From contig NZ_JADBEF010000001.1 in NCBI RefSeq assembly GCF_014873535.1, positions 1,178,001-1,242,000 of the forward strand: a DNA stretch of 64,000 bases. Direction: 5' to 3'. The notes beneath the pieces were generated by a model that was not told the DNA's origin, made no database searches, and worked only from the letters and a program-made list of their open reading frames with translations. Position 1 is the first letter of the stretch, and each line of letters opens with the position of its first letter. This document shows, in pieces, positions 38,184 to 46,521 of the stretch. The stretch comes from Nonomuraea africana (GTDB lineage: Bacteria > Actinomycetota > Actinomycetes > Streptosporangiales > Streptosporangiaceae). The translations under genes were made by a program, and so were the position numbers.

Positions 38184-38218
38184 CGTCTCATGCTCCGGTG
38201 TATTCGGAGCATGAGACG
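38184..38218 (+). promoter_or_regulatory. perfect 14-bp hairpin covering the start codon of the next gene
   Basis: CGTCTCATGCTCCG (38184-38197) pairs perfectly with CGGAGCATGAGACG (38205-38218) around GTGTATT. The right arm includes the ATG at 38211 and the only GGAG nearby. It begins seven bases after the GH31 stop, so it may be that gene's terminator, a translational lock or both. Confidence 0.65.
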
Positions 38219-38846
38219 CATTCTGCTCGTGCTCGCGCTCCTGCTGCCCGCCCTCGCCCTCGCGGCGCCGGGCAGGGCGGGCGGCTGGGCCGCCACCTAC
38301 CTCGACCCCGTGCCCGCCGCCTTCGAGGCGGGCGCCACCTACACCGTGGGCTTCTGGACCCTCCAGCACGGCACCCACCCCTTCGTGGGCGAGCTCGGCA
38401 AGGTCGGGCTGCGATTCTCCGGTGGCGGCAGGAGCGTGGAGTTCACCGCCGTCGAGCTGAAGGAGAAGGGGCACTACGCCGCCGCGCTCGCGCTGCCCGA
38501 GGGCGAGTGGCGGGTCGAGGCACTCCAGGGCCTGTTCGACCCCTTCCCCGTCGGCACGCTCAAGGTGCCCGGCGCGCTGACCGTCGACCCGCTCGACCCG
38601 CGGCTCAAGGCCATGATCCCCGGCTACCTGTCGATGAACGGCGGCAAGGACCCGTGGGGCGAGGTGCGCCCGCCCGGCTTCCCCAGGAACGGCGCGACCC
38701 CCAAGCCCGCCGCCGGGCCCGCCATCCCCGAGCCGGCCGCCGCCACCGTGGGCGCCCCGGCCGTCTGGCCGTACTGGCTGGGGGCGGGGGTGCTCACGGC
38801 GGCGGCCCTGGCCGCCCTCGTCGTACGGCGGCGCGTCAGAGCGTGA
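38211..38846 (+). CDS. secreted, C-terminally membrane-anchored protein of unknown function
   Basis: The 211-residue protein has a signal peptide (MRRILLVLALLLPALALAAP) and an extracellular beta-rich domain with YTVGFWTLQHGTHPF and GEWRVEALQGLFDPFPVGTL, resembling YtkA/FixH-like or copper-chaperone-like modules. A Pro/Ala linker and a C-terminal membrane helix with a basic tail (VVRRRVRA) follow. His residues in QHGTHPF could bind metal. The ATG lies inside a perfect hairpin, and no free ribosome binding site is seen; a leaderless mRNA with TGTATT as -10 is possible. Function unknown. Confidence 0.8.
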   Translation: MRRILLVLALLLPALALAAPGRAGGWAATYLDPVPAAFEAGATYTVGFWTLQHGTHPFVGELGKVGLRFSGGGRSVEFTAVELKEKGHYAAALALPEGEWRVEALQGLFDPFPVGTLKVPGALTVDPLDPRLKAMIPGYLSMNGGKDPWGEVRPPGFPRNGATPKPAAGPAIPEPAAATVGAPAVWPYWLGAGVLTAAALAALVVRRRVRA

Positions 38847-39216
38847 AGTAGACCGCCCCGCCCGCGGCCGTCATCAGGCATGCGTTGGAGTAGGTCTTGG
38901 TGAAGCGGACCGGCTTGCCCCGCCACGCGCCCCAGATCTCGACCCGGTGCGGCCGGAACTCCTTGGTGCAGATCGGGTCCTTCTTCACCTCGAGCCTGGC
39001 CGGCTTGCCCTTCACCGCGCGCAGCAGGCGGCAGGCGGCCCGAGGCGTGGGGTGGTTGCCCCCATCGCGGTCGCAGGTCAGCCTGACGACCTTCGTCGTG
39101 TCGGCCACGGTCACCGCCACCTTCAGCGAGGACCTCGGCCGCTGCTCGGCCAGCGCCGGAGCGGTCGCGGCCATCATGAACGCCCCCGTCAGGGCCAGTA
39201 TCTTGATCGCTCTCAT
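38836..39216 (-). CDS. subtilisin-inhibitor-like (SSI family) protease inhibitor
   Basis: The 126-residue secreted protein has a signal peptide and the SSI fold signature: RLTCDRDGGNHPTPRAACRL, then DPICTKEFRPHRVEIWGAWR and KTYSNACLM. Four cysteines fit the two SSI disulfides. By alignment from memory with Streptomyces SSI (CPM-V at the scissile bond), the P1 residue is Lys in CTK-E, predicting a trypsin-type inhibitor. Its 3' end overlaps the convergent gene by 11 bases. It may protect secreted enzymes or restrain host proteases. Confidence 0.9.
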   Translation of the reverse strand: MRAIKILALTGAFMMAATAPALAEQRPRSSLKVAVTVADTTKVVRLTCDRDGGNHPTPRAACRLLRAVKGKPARLEVKKDPICTKEFRPHRVEIWGAWRGKPVRFTKTYSNACLMTAAGGAVYFTL

Positions 39217-39271
39217 CGCCCCACGCTAGATGACCACCGCGTGGGGCGAGACGAGCAAGACCGATCGGGCA

Positions 39272-41341
39272 TCAGGCGGGAACCGAGGCGACCCCCGGCT
39301 CGAGGAAGCGGGGCTCGGAGAAGCCCGCCCTGTCGAGGTACGGCGTGATGCCACCGAGGTGGAAGGGCCACCCCGCGCCGAGGATCATGCACAGGTCGAT
39401 GTCCTGTGCCGCGGCGACGACGCCCTCGTCCAGCATGATCCTGATCTCCTCGGCCAGCGCCCTCAGCACCCGCTCGCGGACCTGCTCGGCCGTCGAGGGG
39501 CTGGTGCCGCCGGCGAACAGCGCCACCGCCTCGGGGTCGAGCGAGAAGTCGGGGGCGTAGACGCCGGGCTTGCCCGAGGCGACCAGCTTCGCCATGTTCT
39601 CCGACACCCCGAACCGCGTGGGGAAGGCCGCGTGCAGCGTCTCCGACACGTGGTGCCCGACCGCCGGGCCGACCAGTTGCAGCAGCGCGAACGGCGACAT
39701 CGGCAGGCCCAGGTCGTCGAGGGAGTGCTCGGCCAGCTCCAGCGGCGTGCCCTCGTCCACGGCCGCGATGACCTCGCCCATGAAGCGGGTCAGCAGCCGG
39801 TTGACAACGAACGCGGGCGCGTCCTTGACCAGCACGGCCGACTTCTTCAGCGACCTGCCCACCGAGAAGGCCGTGGCGAGCGTGGCGTCGTCGGTGGAGT
39901 CGCCCTTGATGATCTCCAGCAGCGGCATCACCGCGACGGGGTTGAAGAAGTGGAAGCCGACCAGGCGCTCGGGGTGCTTCAGATCGGCGCCCATCTCGCT
40001 GAGCGAGAGCGAGGAGGTGTTGGTCGCCAGCACGCACTCGGCCGAGACGTGCGCCTCGACCTCGGCGAAGACCTTCTTCTTGACGCCCATGTCCTCGAAG
40101 ACGGCCTCGATGACGAAGTCGGCGTCGGCGAAGGCGTCCTTGGTCAGCGACCCGGTCACCAGCGCCTTGAGCCTGTTGGCCTGGTCCTGGCTCACCCTGC
40201 CCTTGGACAGCAGCTTGTCCACCTCGGCGTGCACGTAGCCGACGCCCTTGTCCAGGCGGGCCTGGTCGAGGTCGGTCAGCACGACGGGCACCTCGAGGCG
40301 CCGGGCGAACAGCAGCGCCATCTGCGAGGCCATCAGGCCCGCGCCGACCACGCCGACCTTGGTGACCTTGCGGGCCAGCGCCTTGTCGGGCGCGCCCGCG
40401 GGCCGCTTGGCACGCCGCTGCACCAGGTCGAAGGCGTAGAGCCCGGCCCGCAGCTCGTCGCCCATGAGCAGGTCGGCCAGCGCCTCGTCCTCGGCGGCGA
40501 ACCCGGCGTCGCGGGAGGCGTCCTTGGCCGCGGCGATGAGGTCGAGCGCCCGGTAGGGCGCGGGGGCCGCGCCGCGCAACTTCATGTCGACCAGGAAGCG
40601 GGCGTCGGCGACGGCCTTGTCCCAGTCCTCCTCGATCGCTGGCCGCTCGACGGTGACCGAGCCGCCCAGCACCTGGGCGGCCCAGCGCAGCGACTCCTCG
40701 AGGAAGTCGGCGGGCTCGAACATCGCGTCGGCGACGCCGAGCGCGAACGCGTCCTTGCCCTTGATCATCCGGTTCTGCGACAGCGGGTTCTCGATGATGA
40801 GCTTGATCGCCTTGGCCGGGCCGATCAGGCGGGGGAGCAGCTGCGTGCCGCCCCAGCCGGGCACCAGGCCGAGGAAGCACTCGGGCAGCGCCACGGCGGG
40901 CACGCCCGAGGAGATGGTGCGGTAGGTGCAGTGCAGCGCGATCTCCAGGCCGCCGCCCATGGCCGCGCCGTTGACGAAGGCGAACGTCGGCACATCGAGC
41001 TCGCCGAGGCGGCGGAAGACGTCGTGGCCCAGCCTGCCGATCTGCAGCGCCTCCTCACGGGTGCGCACCAGCGCCGCGCCCTTGAGGTCGGCGCCGACCG
41101 CGAAGATGAACGGCTTGCCCGTCACGCCCACCGCCGCCAGGTCGGTCCTGGCCGCGATCGCGTCGATGGCCTCGTTCAGCAGCGTCAGCCCGCCAGGACC
41201 GAAGGTGTTCGGCTTGGTGTGGTCGAACCCGTTGTCGAGGGTGATCAGCGCCATCGTGCCCGCGCCGTGGGGCAGCTCGACGTCGCGCACCAGGGCCTTG
41301 GTGACGACTTCGCCGGCGAAAAGGTCGTTGATGTTGCTCAT
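39272..41341 (-). CDS. fadB: fatty-acid oxidation complex alpha subunit (enoyl-CoA hydratase/3-hydroxyacyl-CoA dehydrogenase)
   Basis: The 689-residue bifunctional enzyme has an N-terminal crotonase domain (FNGAAMGGGLEIALHC-like oxyanion region, catalytic Glu in LPECFLGLVPGWGGTQLLPR), then an NAD-binding domain with VGVVGAGLMASQMALLFARR (usual GxGxMG has become GAGLMAS) and the HAD signature GFHFFNPVAVMPLLEIIKG. It performs two steps of beta-oxidation. It is translated after fadA with an ATGA overlap, so the two form an operon. Confidence 0.96.
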   Translation of the reverse strand: MSNINDLFAGEVVTKALVRDVELPHGAGTMALITLDNGFDHTKPNTFGPGGLTLLNEAIDAIAARTDLAAVGVTGKPFIFAVGADLKGAALVRTREEALQIGRLGHDVFRRLGELDVPTFAFVNGAAMGGGLEIALHCTYRTISSGVPAVALPECFLGLVPGWGGTQLLPRLIGPAKAIKLIIENPLSQNRMIKGKDAFALGVADAMFEPADFLEESLRWAAQVLGGSVTVERPAIEEDWDKAVADARFLVDMKLRGAAPAPYRALDLIAAAKDASRDAGFAAEDEALADLLMGDELRAGLYAFDLVQRRAKRPAGAPDKALARKVTKVGVVGAGLMASQMALLFARRLEVPVVLTDLDQARLDKGVGYVHAEVDKLLSKGRVSQDQANRLKALVTGSLTKDAFADADFVIEAVFEDMGVKKKVFAEVEAHVSAECVLATNTSSLSLSEMGADLKHPERLVGFHFFNPVAVMPLLEIIKGDSTDDATLATAFSVGRSLKKSAVLVKDAPAFVVNRLLTRFMGEVIAAVDEGTPLELAEHSLDDLGLPMSPFALLQLVGPAVGHHVSETLHAAFPTRFGVSENMAKLVASGKPGVYAPDFSLDPEAVALFAGGTSPSTAEQVRERVLRALAEEIRIMLDEGVVAAAQDIDLCMILGAGWPFHLGGITPYLDRAGFSEPRFLEPGVASVPA

Positions 41342-42522
41342 GCCAGGTTCTCCCAAATGACCGTGCCGCCCATGCCCATGCCGACGCACATGGTGGTGAT
41401 GCCGTAGCGCACGTCGGGCCGCTCGCCGAACTGACGGGCCAGCTGCGTCATCAGCCGCACGCCCGACGAGGCCAGCGGGTGGCCGAAGGCGATCGCGCCG
41501 CCGTAGGCGTTGACCTTCTCGCTGTCCTCGGGGATGCCGAAGTGGTCGAGGAAGGCCAGCACCTGGACGGCGAACGCCTCGTTGATCTCGAACAGGCCGA
41601 TGTCGTCGATGGACAGGCCCGCCAGGCGCAGCGCCCGCTCGGTCGAGGGGATCGGGCCCACGCCCATGACCTCGGGGTCCACCCCCGCGAAGGCGTAGGA
41701 GACCAGGCGCATCTTGGGCGTGAGGCCCAGCTCGGCCGCCACGTCGGCGGCGGCCACGACGCAGCCGGTGGCGCCGTCGTTGATGCCGGAGGAGTTGCCC
41801 GCGGTGACGCGGCCGTGGGCGCGGAAGGGCGTCTTCAGCCCGGCCAGGCCCTCGACGGTCGTGCCGGGACGGGGCGCCTCGTCGGCGACCGCCAGGCCCC
41901 AGCCCTTCTCGGCCGTCCTGATCGCCGTGGGCACCAGGTCGGGCTGGATCTTGCCGTCGGCGTAGGCCTTGGCGACCTTCTCCTGCGAGAGCGCGGCGTA
42001 GGCGTCGGCGCGCTCCTTGCTGATGGCCGGGTAGCGGTCGTGCAGGTTCTCCGCGGTCATGCCCATGACCAGCGCGCTGCCGTCCACCAGCTTCTCCGAC
42101 AGGAAGCGGGGGTTGGGGTCGACGCCCTCGCCCATCGGGTGGCGGCCCATGTGCTCGACGCCGCCGGCGATGGCCACGTCGTAGGCGCCGAAGGCGATGC
42201 CGCCCGCGACCGAGGTCACCGCGGTCATCGCGCCCGCGCACATGCGGTCGATCGCGTAACCCGGCACGCTCTTGGGCAGCCCCGCCAGCACGGCCGCCGA
42301 GCGCCCGATCGTCAGGCCCTGGTCGCCGATCTGGGTGGTCGCCGCGATCGCGACCTCGTCCACCCGCTCGGGCGGCAGGTTCGGATTGCGCCTGATGAGC
42401 TCGCGGATGACCCGGACGACCAGGTCGTCGGCGCGGGTCTCCGAGTACAGGCCCTTGGGCCCCGACTTGCCGAACGGCGTGCGCACGCCGTCGACGAAAA
42501 CGACGTCACGAGAGGAAGGCAC
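41338..42522 (-). CDS. fadA: acetyl-CoA acyltransferase (thiolase, FadA type)
   Basis: The 394-residue thiolase has the nucleophile Cys in AIDRMCAGAMTAV near residue 92, FEINEAFAVQVLAF, GGAIAFGHPLASSGVR and the second catalytic Cys in TTMCVGMGMGG. It cleaves 3-ketoacyl-CoA in beta-oxidation and pairs with the fadB product in a complex. A perfect dyad TACTCATGAGTA lies 40 bases upstream of its start, probably the operon's operator. Confidence 0.97.
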   Translation of the reverse strand: MPSSRDVVFVDGVRTPFGKSGPKGLYSETRADDLVVRVIRELIRRNPNLPPERVDEVAIAATTQIGDQGLTIGRSAAVLAGLPKSVPGYAIDRMCAGAMTAVTSVAGGIAFGAYDVAIAGGVEHMGRHPMGEGVDPNPRFLSEKLVDGSALVMGMTAENLHDRYPAISKERADAYAALSQEKVAKAYADGKIQPDLVPTAIRTAEKGWGLAVADEAPRPGTTVEGLAGLKTPFRAHGRVTAGNSSGINDGATGCVVAAADVAAELGLTPKMRLVSYAFAGVDPEVMGVGPIPSTERALRLAGLSIDDIGLFEINEAFAVQVLAFLDHFGIPEDSEKVNAYGGAIAFGHPLASSGVRLMTQLARQFGERPDVRYGITTMCVGMGMGGTVIWENLA

Positions 42523-42561
42523 GGATTCGCTCCTCGTTGCAGGACTGATTCGCCCCCTATG

Positions 42562-43308
42562 CTACTCATGAGTAACTAGTACTCCCTGTCGCCGGGCTCC
42601 CGCCCAGGCCGCCAGGAGACAGGCGAGTGTCACGCCGAACAGCGCGTACAGCAGCCACGTGCCCGGCTCCCACAGGTGGGCGCGGGCCGCCACCAGCGCG
42701 AAGGTGGCCGTCGCCGCCCCCGCCCACGCCGCGCGGCGCTCCCCGCCGCGCTCCTGGCGCCCCGGGTCCCATGGGTCGCTGGGGGAGGCGGTCCTGTGCA
42801 CCAGGGCGTCACGGGTCCACCAGATCGCGAAGAACACCCCTGCCGCGAAGCCCGCCAGCGCCACGACCTCGATCGCCTGGCTCGTCGCGCCCGCCAGGCC
42901 GTACAGCGCGGACTCCATGAACAGGCGCGGCACCGTGAAGCCGAGCAGCAGTGTCAGCGCCCAGCCCGCGGCCACCCCGAGCCTGCAGGCCGCGTGCCGC
43001 GGCCCGGACGAGGGCCTGGCGTAGAGGGCCTGCTCGCGCAGCCGCACCGCGCGCGAGCGCGCGCCCCAGACCGCCTGCGTCAGCGCCATGGCCGGGACGG
43101 CCAGCGCGAGCACGGCCAGCGCCAGCCATGCGAAGGGCCGCGTGCCCTCCCTGGTCGGCGCCCGCTCGGCCAGCATCTGCGCCGTGGCGAGCGAGGCGAT
43201 CGAGGCGACGAGCACGGCCACGGCCAGGCGCCGCGCCGACCGGGCGTGGGCGCGCAGGCCTGCGATGACGTCCGCGCCGGGAAGGGGGGTAGCCATGCCG
43301 GCCATCAT
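42562..43308 (-). CDS. membrane protein of unknown function
   Basis: The 248-residue protein has about six hydrophobic segments separated by Arg-rich loops, with no motif I recognise. The start is unclear: ATG 43308, 43305 or 43296 are possible, the last giving MATPLPGADVIAG. It lies upstream of fadA on the same strand; its last codons overlap the dyad at 42563-42574. The ArsR-like gene follows upstream at 25 bases, so the two may be an operon. Codon use is normal for the window. Confidence 0.72.
   Translation of the reverse strand: MMAGMATPLPGADVIAGLRAHARSARRLAVAVLVASIASLATAQMLAERAPTREGTRPFAWLALAVLALAVPAMALTQAVWGARSRAVRLREQALYARPSSGPRHAACRLGVAAGWALTLLLGFTVPRLFMESALYGLAGATSQAIEVVALAGFAAGVFFAIWWTRDALVHRTASPSDPWDPGRQERGGERRAAWAGAATATFALVAARAHLWEPGTWLLYALFGVTLACLLAAWAGARRQGVLVTHE
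42563..42574. promoter_or_regulatory. TACTCATGAGTA dyad, candidate fadAB operator
   Basis: TACTCATGAGTA is a perfect 12-bp palindrome at 42563-42574, inside the last codons of the upstream membrane gene and 41 bases before the fadA start. TetR-type repressors of actinobacterial fatty-acid degradation bind similar TTACTC/GAGTAA dyads; that is from memory and not checked. Confidence 0.5.
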
Positions 43309-43332
43309 GGCCGCCGCGGGCTCCCGCTTCGT

Positions 43333-43659
43333 TCACATCGCGTGGGATTCCTGGACCACCAGGTCGAGCAGGCCGGGGAAGCGGACGTCGAGGTCGTCGC
43401 GGCGCAGCGTGATGAAGAGCTTGCGGCCCTCCGGCCGCTGGACGATCACCCCTGCCTCTCTCAGCACCCGCCAGTGGTTGGTCAGCGTGGACTTGGGGAC
43501 GTCCGGCAGGACCGAACCGCAGAACATCTCCGTGCCGGGCGGCTGCGCCGAGAGCGTGCGGACGATCTGGGCCCGCACGGGGTGGCCGAGCGCGGCCAGG
43601 ACCTCGACCAGCTGGATCTGCTCCCTCGTGGGGTGAAGCGCCGTCGCGGGCTTCCCCAT
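43333..43659 (-). CDS. ArsR-type winged-helix regulator
   Basis: The 108-residue protein has a single winged helix ([20 protein letters not shown], then [20 protein letters not shown], wing [12 protein letters not shown]). One cysteine (MFCGSVL) is present, but no clear metal site. It is divergent from the truncated monooxygenase at 43664 with only four bases between start codons, so its promoter lies inside that gene. It may control the membrane gene downstream. Confidence 0.88.
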   Translation of the reverse strand: MGKPATALHPTREQIQLVEVLAALGHPVRAQIVRTLSAQPPGTEMFCGSVLPDVPKSTLTNHWRVLREAGVIVQRPEGRKLFITLRRDDLDVRFPGLLDLVVQESHAM

Positions 43660-43663
43660 CCCG

Positions 43664-44347
43664 ATGTCCGAGCCGCGCAGCCTGACCAGATACGGCGACG
43701 CCGCGCTGCAGGCCGAGACCTACCGCCGCGGCCGGGTGCTGCTGGCGGGCGACGCCGCGCACGTCCACTTCCCCTGGGGCGGGCAGGGGCTCAACACCGG
43801 CCTCGAGGACGCCTTCAACCTGGGCTGGAAGCTGGCCGCGCAGGTGAAGGGACGGGCGCCGGCCGGCCTGCTCGACACCTACCACGCCGAGCGGCACCCG
43901 GTGGCGGCGAAGGTGCTGTGGAACGTGCGGGCCCAGAACGCGCTGGCCGACCCCGACCCGCGCATGGACCCGCTGCGCGAGCTGTTCGCCGAGCTGATGC
44001 GCTTCGACCAGGTCAACGCCTATCTCAGCGGCCTGATCAGCGGCGTGGACACCGTCTACGACGTCGGGGTGCCCGGCGCCGGCTGGATGGCTCCCGACCT
44101 CGCCGTCGGCACGGAGGCGGGACCGGTCACGCTGGTCGAGCTGCTGGCGAAGGGGCGGTCGCTCTTCCTCGACCTGGCGGGCAGGGACGACCTGGTCGCG
44201 ATCGTCGGCTCGCGGGTCGAGGTGGTCAGGGGGAAGGCCGACAGCCCCTACGAAGCCCTGCTGATCAGGCCGGACGGGTACGTGGCGTGGACCTCGGCGG
44301 CAGGGGCCGCGTCCCTGTCTGGAGCACTAGATCGCTGGAACTTGTGA
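43664..44347 (+). pseudogene. 3' half of a FAD-dependent aromatic monooxygenase (Rox/PheA-TfdB type)
   Basis: The 227 residues begin inside the FAD-binding domain, at [20 protein letters not shown], followed by [20 protein letters not shown] and a C-terminal thioredoxin-like domain. Family members are about 480-500 residues; the N-terminal GxGxxG motif and half the protein are missing. The cut coincides with the ArsR gene, which occupies the DNA where the 5' half should be. The nearest characterised type I recognise is rifampicin monooxygenase. Without the NAD/FAD-binding N-terminus it cannot be an oxygenase. Confidence 0.8.
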
Positions 44348-44418
44348 AATATCCGGACAAAAAGTGGTGGATTCTGTTAGGAAGGTGCGCGATCAAGTAA
44401 GCACTAGAGAGGTTCACC

Positions 44419-45405
44419 GTGGCGCGCGACGAGAACGACAGGCCCGATATGACCGGGGACGTGCTGTCGGACCGCTGGACCCCTGACTCGGCCGACACCG
44501 ACGAGCAGCCCGCCGTCGTCGTGGAGGAGGAGCCGCCGGCGCCTTCCCAGGCGCCCGCGCCCGCCCCGGCCGCCGCTTCGCCCGCCCCGCAGGCGCCGCC
44601 CGCTCCACCCGCGCCGCCCGAGGTCCCCGGCGACCTCCTCGTCGCCTCCGGCCCGGCCGAGACCGTCGTCCCCGACGACGTCCCGCTCGTGACGGTCCTG
44701 GACGCGCCGCCCGTGGTCGCGATGGACGTGCCCGACACCGAGGCGCAGTACCTGCCGCTCGACCAGAGCTACGACGTCGCCGGCGACTCCTCCCCCCGGG
44801 GCTTCCTCGGCGCGGGCTGGACGGAGGACAGCAGCGCGCCCGAGCGTGAGGTGCGCAGGCGGACCAGGCTCCTGCTGGCCGGCGCGGCGGCCGTGGTCGT
44901 GATCGGCGCGGCGGGCGGCTGGATGCTGACCGGCTCGGGCGGCGACTCCTGCGCGGCGGGAGCGTGCGTCTCCAGCCGTTCCGTGGCGCCCCCGGTCACC
45001 GACACGCCGGTTGAGGAGACCGACGCGGACTCCGTGGTGGAGCCGCCGCTCGACCCGTCCCAGACGCCTGAGGCGTCCGCGACGGTCAGCGAGACCCCCG
45101 AGCCGCCCGCCCAGGTCCGGCCGACCAGGACGCCCTCGCCCAGGCCGACGGTGAGCCGCGCCGTCGCCCCGGCCACCTCCAAGCCGCGCGCCACGCCGGT
45201 GCGCTCGCTCAAGGACGACACCGGCAAGGACCAGACGTCGAGGTCCGAGCCCGAGACGGCGGCGACCACCGAGGCCCCGTCGTCCACCAGGAACACCGAG
45301 GCCCCTCCCGCCGCCACGGAACAGCCCGCTCCCGCCCCCACCCAGCAGCCGCCCGCCAAGGAGCCGGACAGGGGAGGCGGACTCCTGGACTGGCTCTTCG
45401 GCTGA
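44419..45405 (+). CDS. proline-rich single-pass membrane protein, unknown function
   Basis: The 328-residue protein has an acidic and Pro/Ala-rich cytoplasmic part (residues 1-150), one membrane helix (LLLAGAAAVVVIGAAGGWML near residue 153) and a long Pro/Thr/Ser-rich extracellular tail ending DRGGGLLDWLFG. Two cysteines (SCAAGACVS) just after the helix may form a disulfide. The type-II topology is common in actinomycete surface proteins of unknown role. GTG 44419 lacks a strong ribosome binding site. An AT-rich stretch at 44345-44380 likely holds its promoter (GGACAA ... TTAGGA). Confidence 0.72.
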   Translation: MARDENDRPDMTGDVLSDRWTPDSADTDEQPAVVVEEEPPAPSQAPAPAPAAASPAPQAPPAPPAPPEVPGDLLVASGPAETVVPDDVPLVTVLDAPPVVAMDVPDTEAQYLPLDQSYDVAGDSSPRGFLGAGWTEDSSAPEREVRRRTRLLLAGAAAVVVIGAAGGWMLTGSGGDSCAAGACVSSRSVAPPVTDTPVEETDADSVVEPPLDPSQTPEASATVSETPEPPAQVRPTRTPSPRPTVSRAVAPATSKPRATPVRSLKDDTGKDQTSRSEPETAATTEAPSSTRNTEAPPAATEQPAPAPTQQPPAKEPDRGGGLLDWLFG

Positions 45406-45501
45406 CCAGCCCTTCACCGGCAGCCGCCGTCCCCGAGGGGGAGGGCGGCTGCCGTCGTCGTTCCCGTACGATCGCGCGAAGGCCGCCGGTCTGACAGACT
45501 G

Positions 45502-45515
45502 GGAAATCGCTTTCC
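45502..45515. promoter_or_regulatory. LacI-type operator at the LacI gene
   Basis: GGAAATCGCTTTCC differs at one base from the perfect dyad at 53429-53442. It ends ten bases before the LacI start, covering the start of the ribosome binding region, so it suits autorepression. Confidence 0.7.
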
Positions 45516-45525
45516 GGGAGGGCTC

Positions 45526-46521
45526 ATGGTCACGTTGGAGGACGTCGCCAGGCAGGCGGGCGTCTCGCTCGCCACCGCCTCGCGCGTGCTGAACGGCAGC
45601 ACCCGCCAGGTGGGCGCCTCCCTGCGGGCGAGGGTCGAGCAGGCCGCGGCCGAGCTGGGTTACCGCACCAACTTCGCGGCCCAGACGCTCGCCAGGGGCG
45701 CCAGCAAGGTCATCGGCATCGTCGTCCACGACCTCACCGACCCCTACTTCGCCGCGCTGGCCGACGGGGCCATGCGGGTGGCCGCCGCCGAGGGCCTGCT
45801 GGTCATGGTCGGCACCACGCACCGCGACCCCGAGCAGGAGATCGCCTACGTCGCCTCGCTCAACGCGCAGCGGGTGCGGGCCGTCCTGCTGGCCGGATCC
45901 AGGGTCGACGACCCGCACGTCACCAGGAGGCTGCGCGAGGAGCTCGGCCGCTACCTCGCCAGCGGCGGCAGGGTGGCCTGCGTCGGCCAGGACCTCCTCG
46001 ACGTCGACACCGTCGCCCCGGCCAACCGCGCGGGGGCCGCCGACCTGGCCAGGTCCCTGGCCGCGCTCGGCCACACCCGCTTCGCCGTCCTCGCGGGGCC
46101 TCCTGGACTGCTGACCGCCGCCGACAGGTGCGCGGGGTTCACCGGCGCGCTGGCCGAGCTCGGCCTGCCCGAGCCGCTGGTGCTCCACGGGCCCTTCGAC
46201 CGCGACGGCGGCTACCGGGCGGCCGCCATGACGGGCGAGGCGACCTGCGTGTTCGCGGTCAACGACGTGATGGCGGTCGGCGCGCTGGCCTCCTACCGCG
46301 ACAGGGGGATCAGGGTGCCGCAGGACGTGTCGGTGGCCGGGTTCGACGACATCACGACCCTGCGCGACCACGTGCCCGCCCTCACCACGGTACGGCTGCC
46401 GCTGGCCGACATGGGCGCGAGGGCGCTGACCATGGCGCTCGATGTCGGTGAAGGGGTGCGGGTGGAGCAGGTGAGCGGTGAGGTGGTCATGCGTGAGAGC
46501 GTCCGAGCAGTGGAGGCATAG
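45526..46521 (+). CDS. LacI-family transcriptional repressor
   Basis: The 331-residue repressor has the LacI HTH (VTLEDVARQAGVSLATASRV), hinge helix and a periplasmic-binding-protein-like core (KVIGIVVHDLTDPYFAALAD, then DVSVAGFDDI). ATG 45526 follows GGGAGGG. The operator-like GGAAATCGCTTTCC is ten bases upstream, and the same motif in perfect form precedes the three-gene operon at 53411. Its stop abuts the next gene's GTG without spacing. The likely effector is a sugar or cyclitol handled by that operon. Confidence 0.95.
   Translation: MVTLEDVARQAGVSLATASRVLNGSTRQVGASLRARVEQAAAELGYRTNFAAQTLARGASKVIGIVVHDLTDPYFAALADGAMRVAAAEGLLVMVGTTHRDPEQEIAYVASLNAQRVRAVLLAGSRVDDPHVTRRLREELGRYLASGGRVACVGQDLLDVDTVAPANRAGAADLARSLAALGHTRFAVLAGPPGLLTAADRCAGFTGALAELGLPEPLVLHGPFDRDGGYRAAAMTGEATCVFAVNDVMAVGALASYRDRGIRVPQDVSVAGFDDITTLRDHVPALTTVRLPLADMGARALTMALDVGEGVRVEQVSGEVVMRESVRAVEA

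Noticed and set aside
35327-38296. 989-codon minus-strand open frame opposite the GH31 gene
   Set aside because: Antisense shadow of a high-GC gene: Gly/Arg/Val/His-rich composition, no family signature, and the plus strand encodes clear glycosidase domains.
39230-41407. 725-codon plus-strand frame opposite fadB
   Set aside because: Antisense shadow; Arg/His/Gln/Gly-rich with no signature.
39272-42241. fadB frame remaining open 900 bases upstream of its start
   Set aside because: The extension reads through fadA in another frame with low-quality composition; the ATG at 41341 with the ATGA overlap is the natural start.
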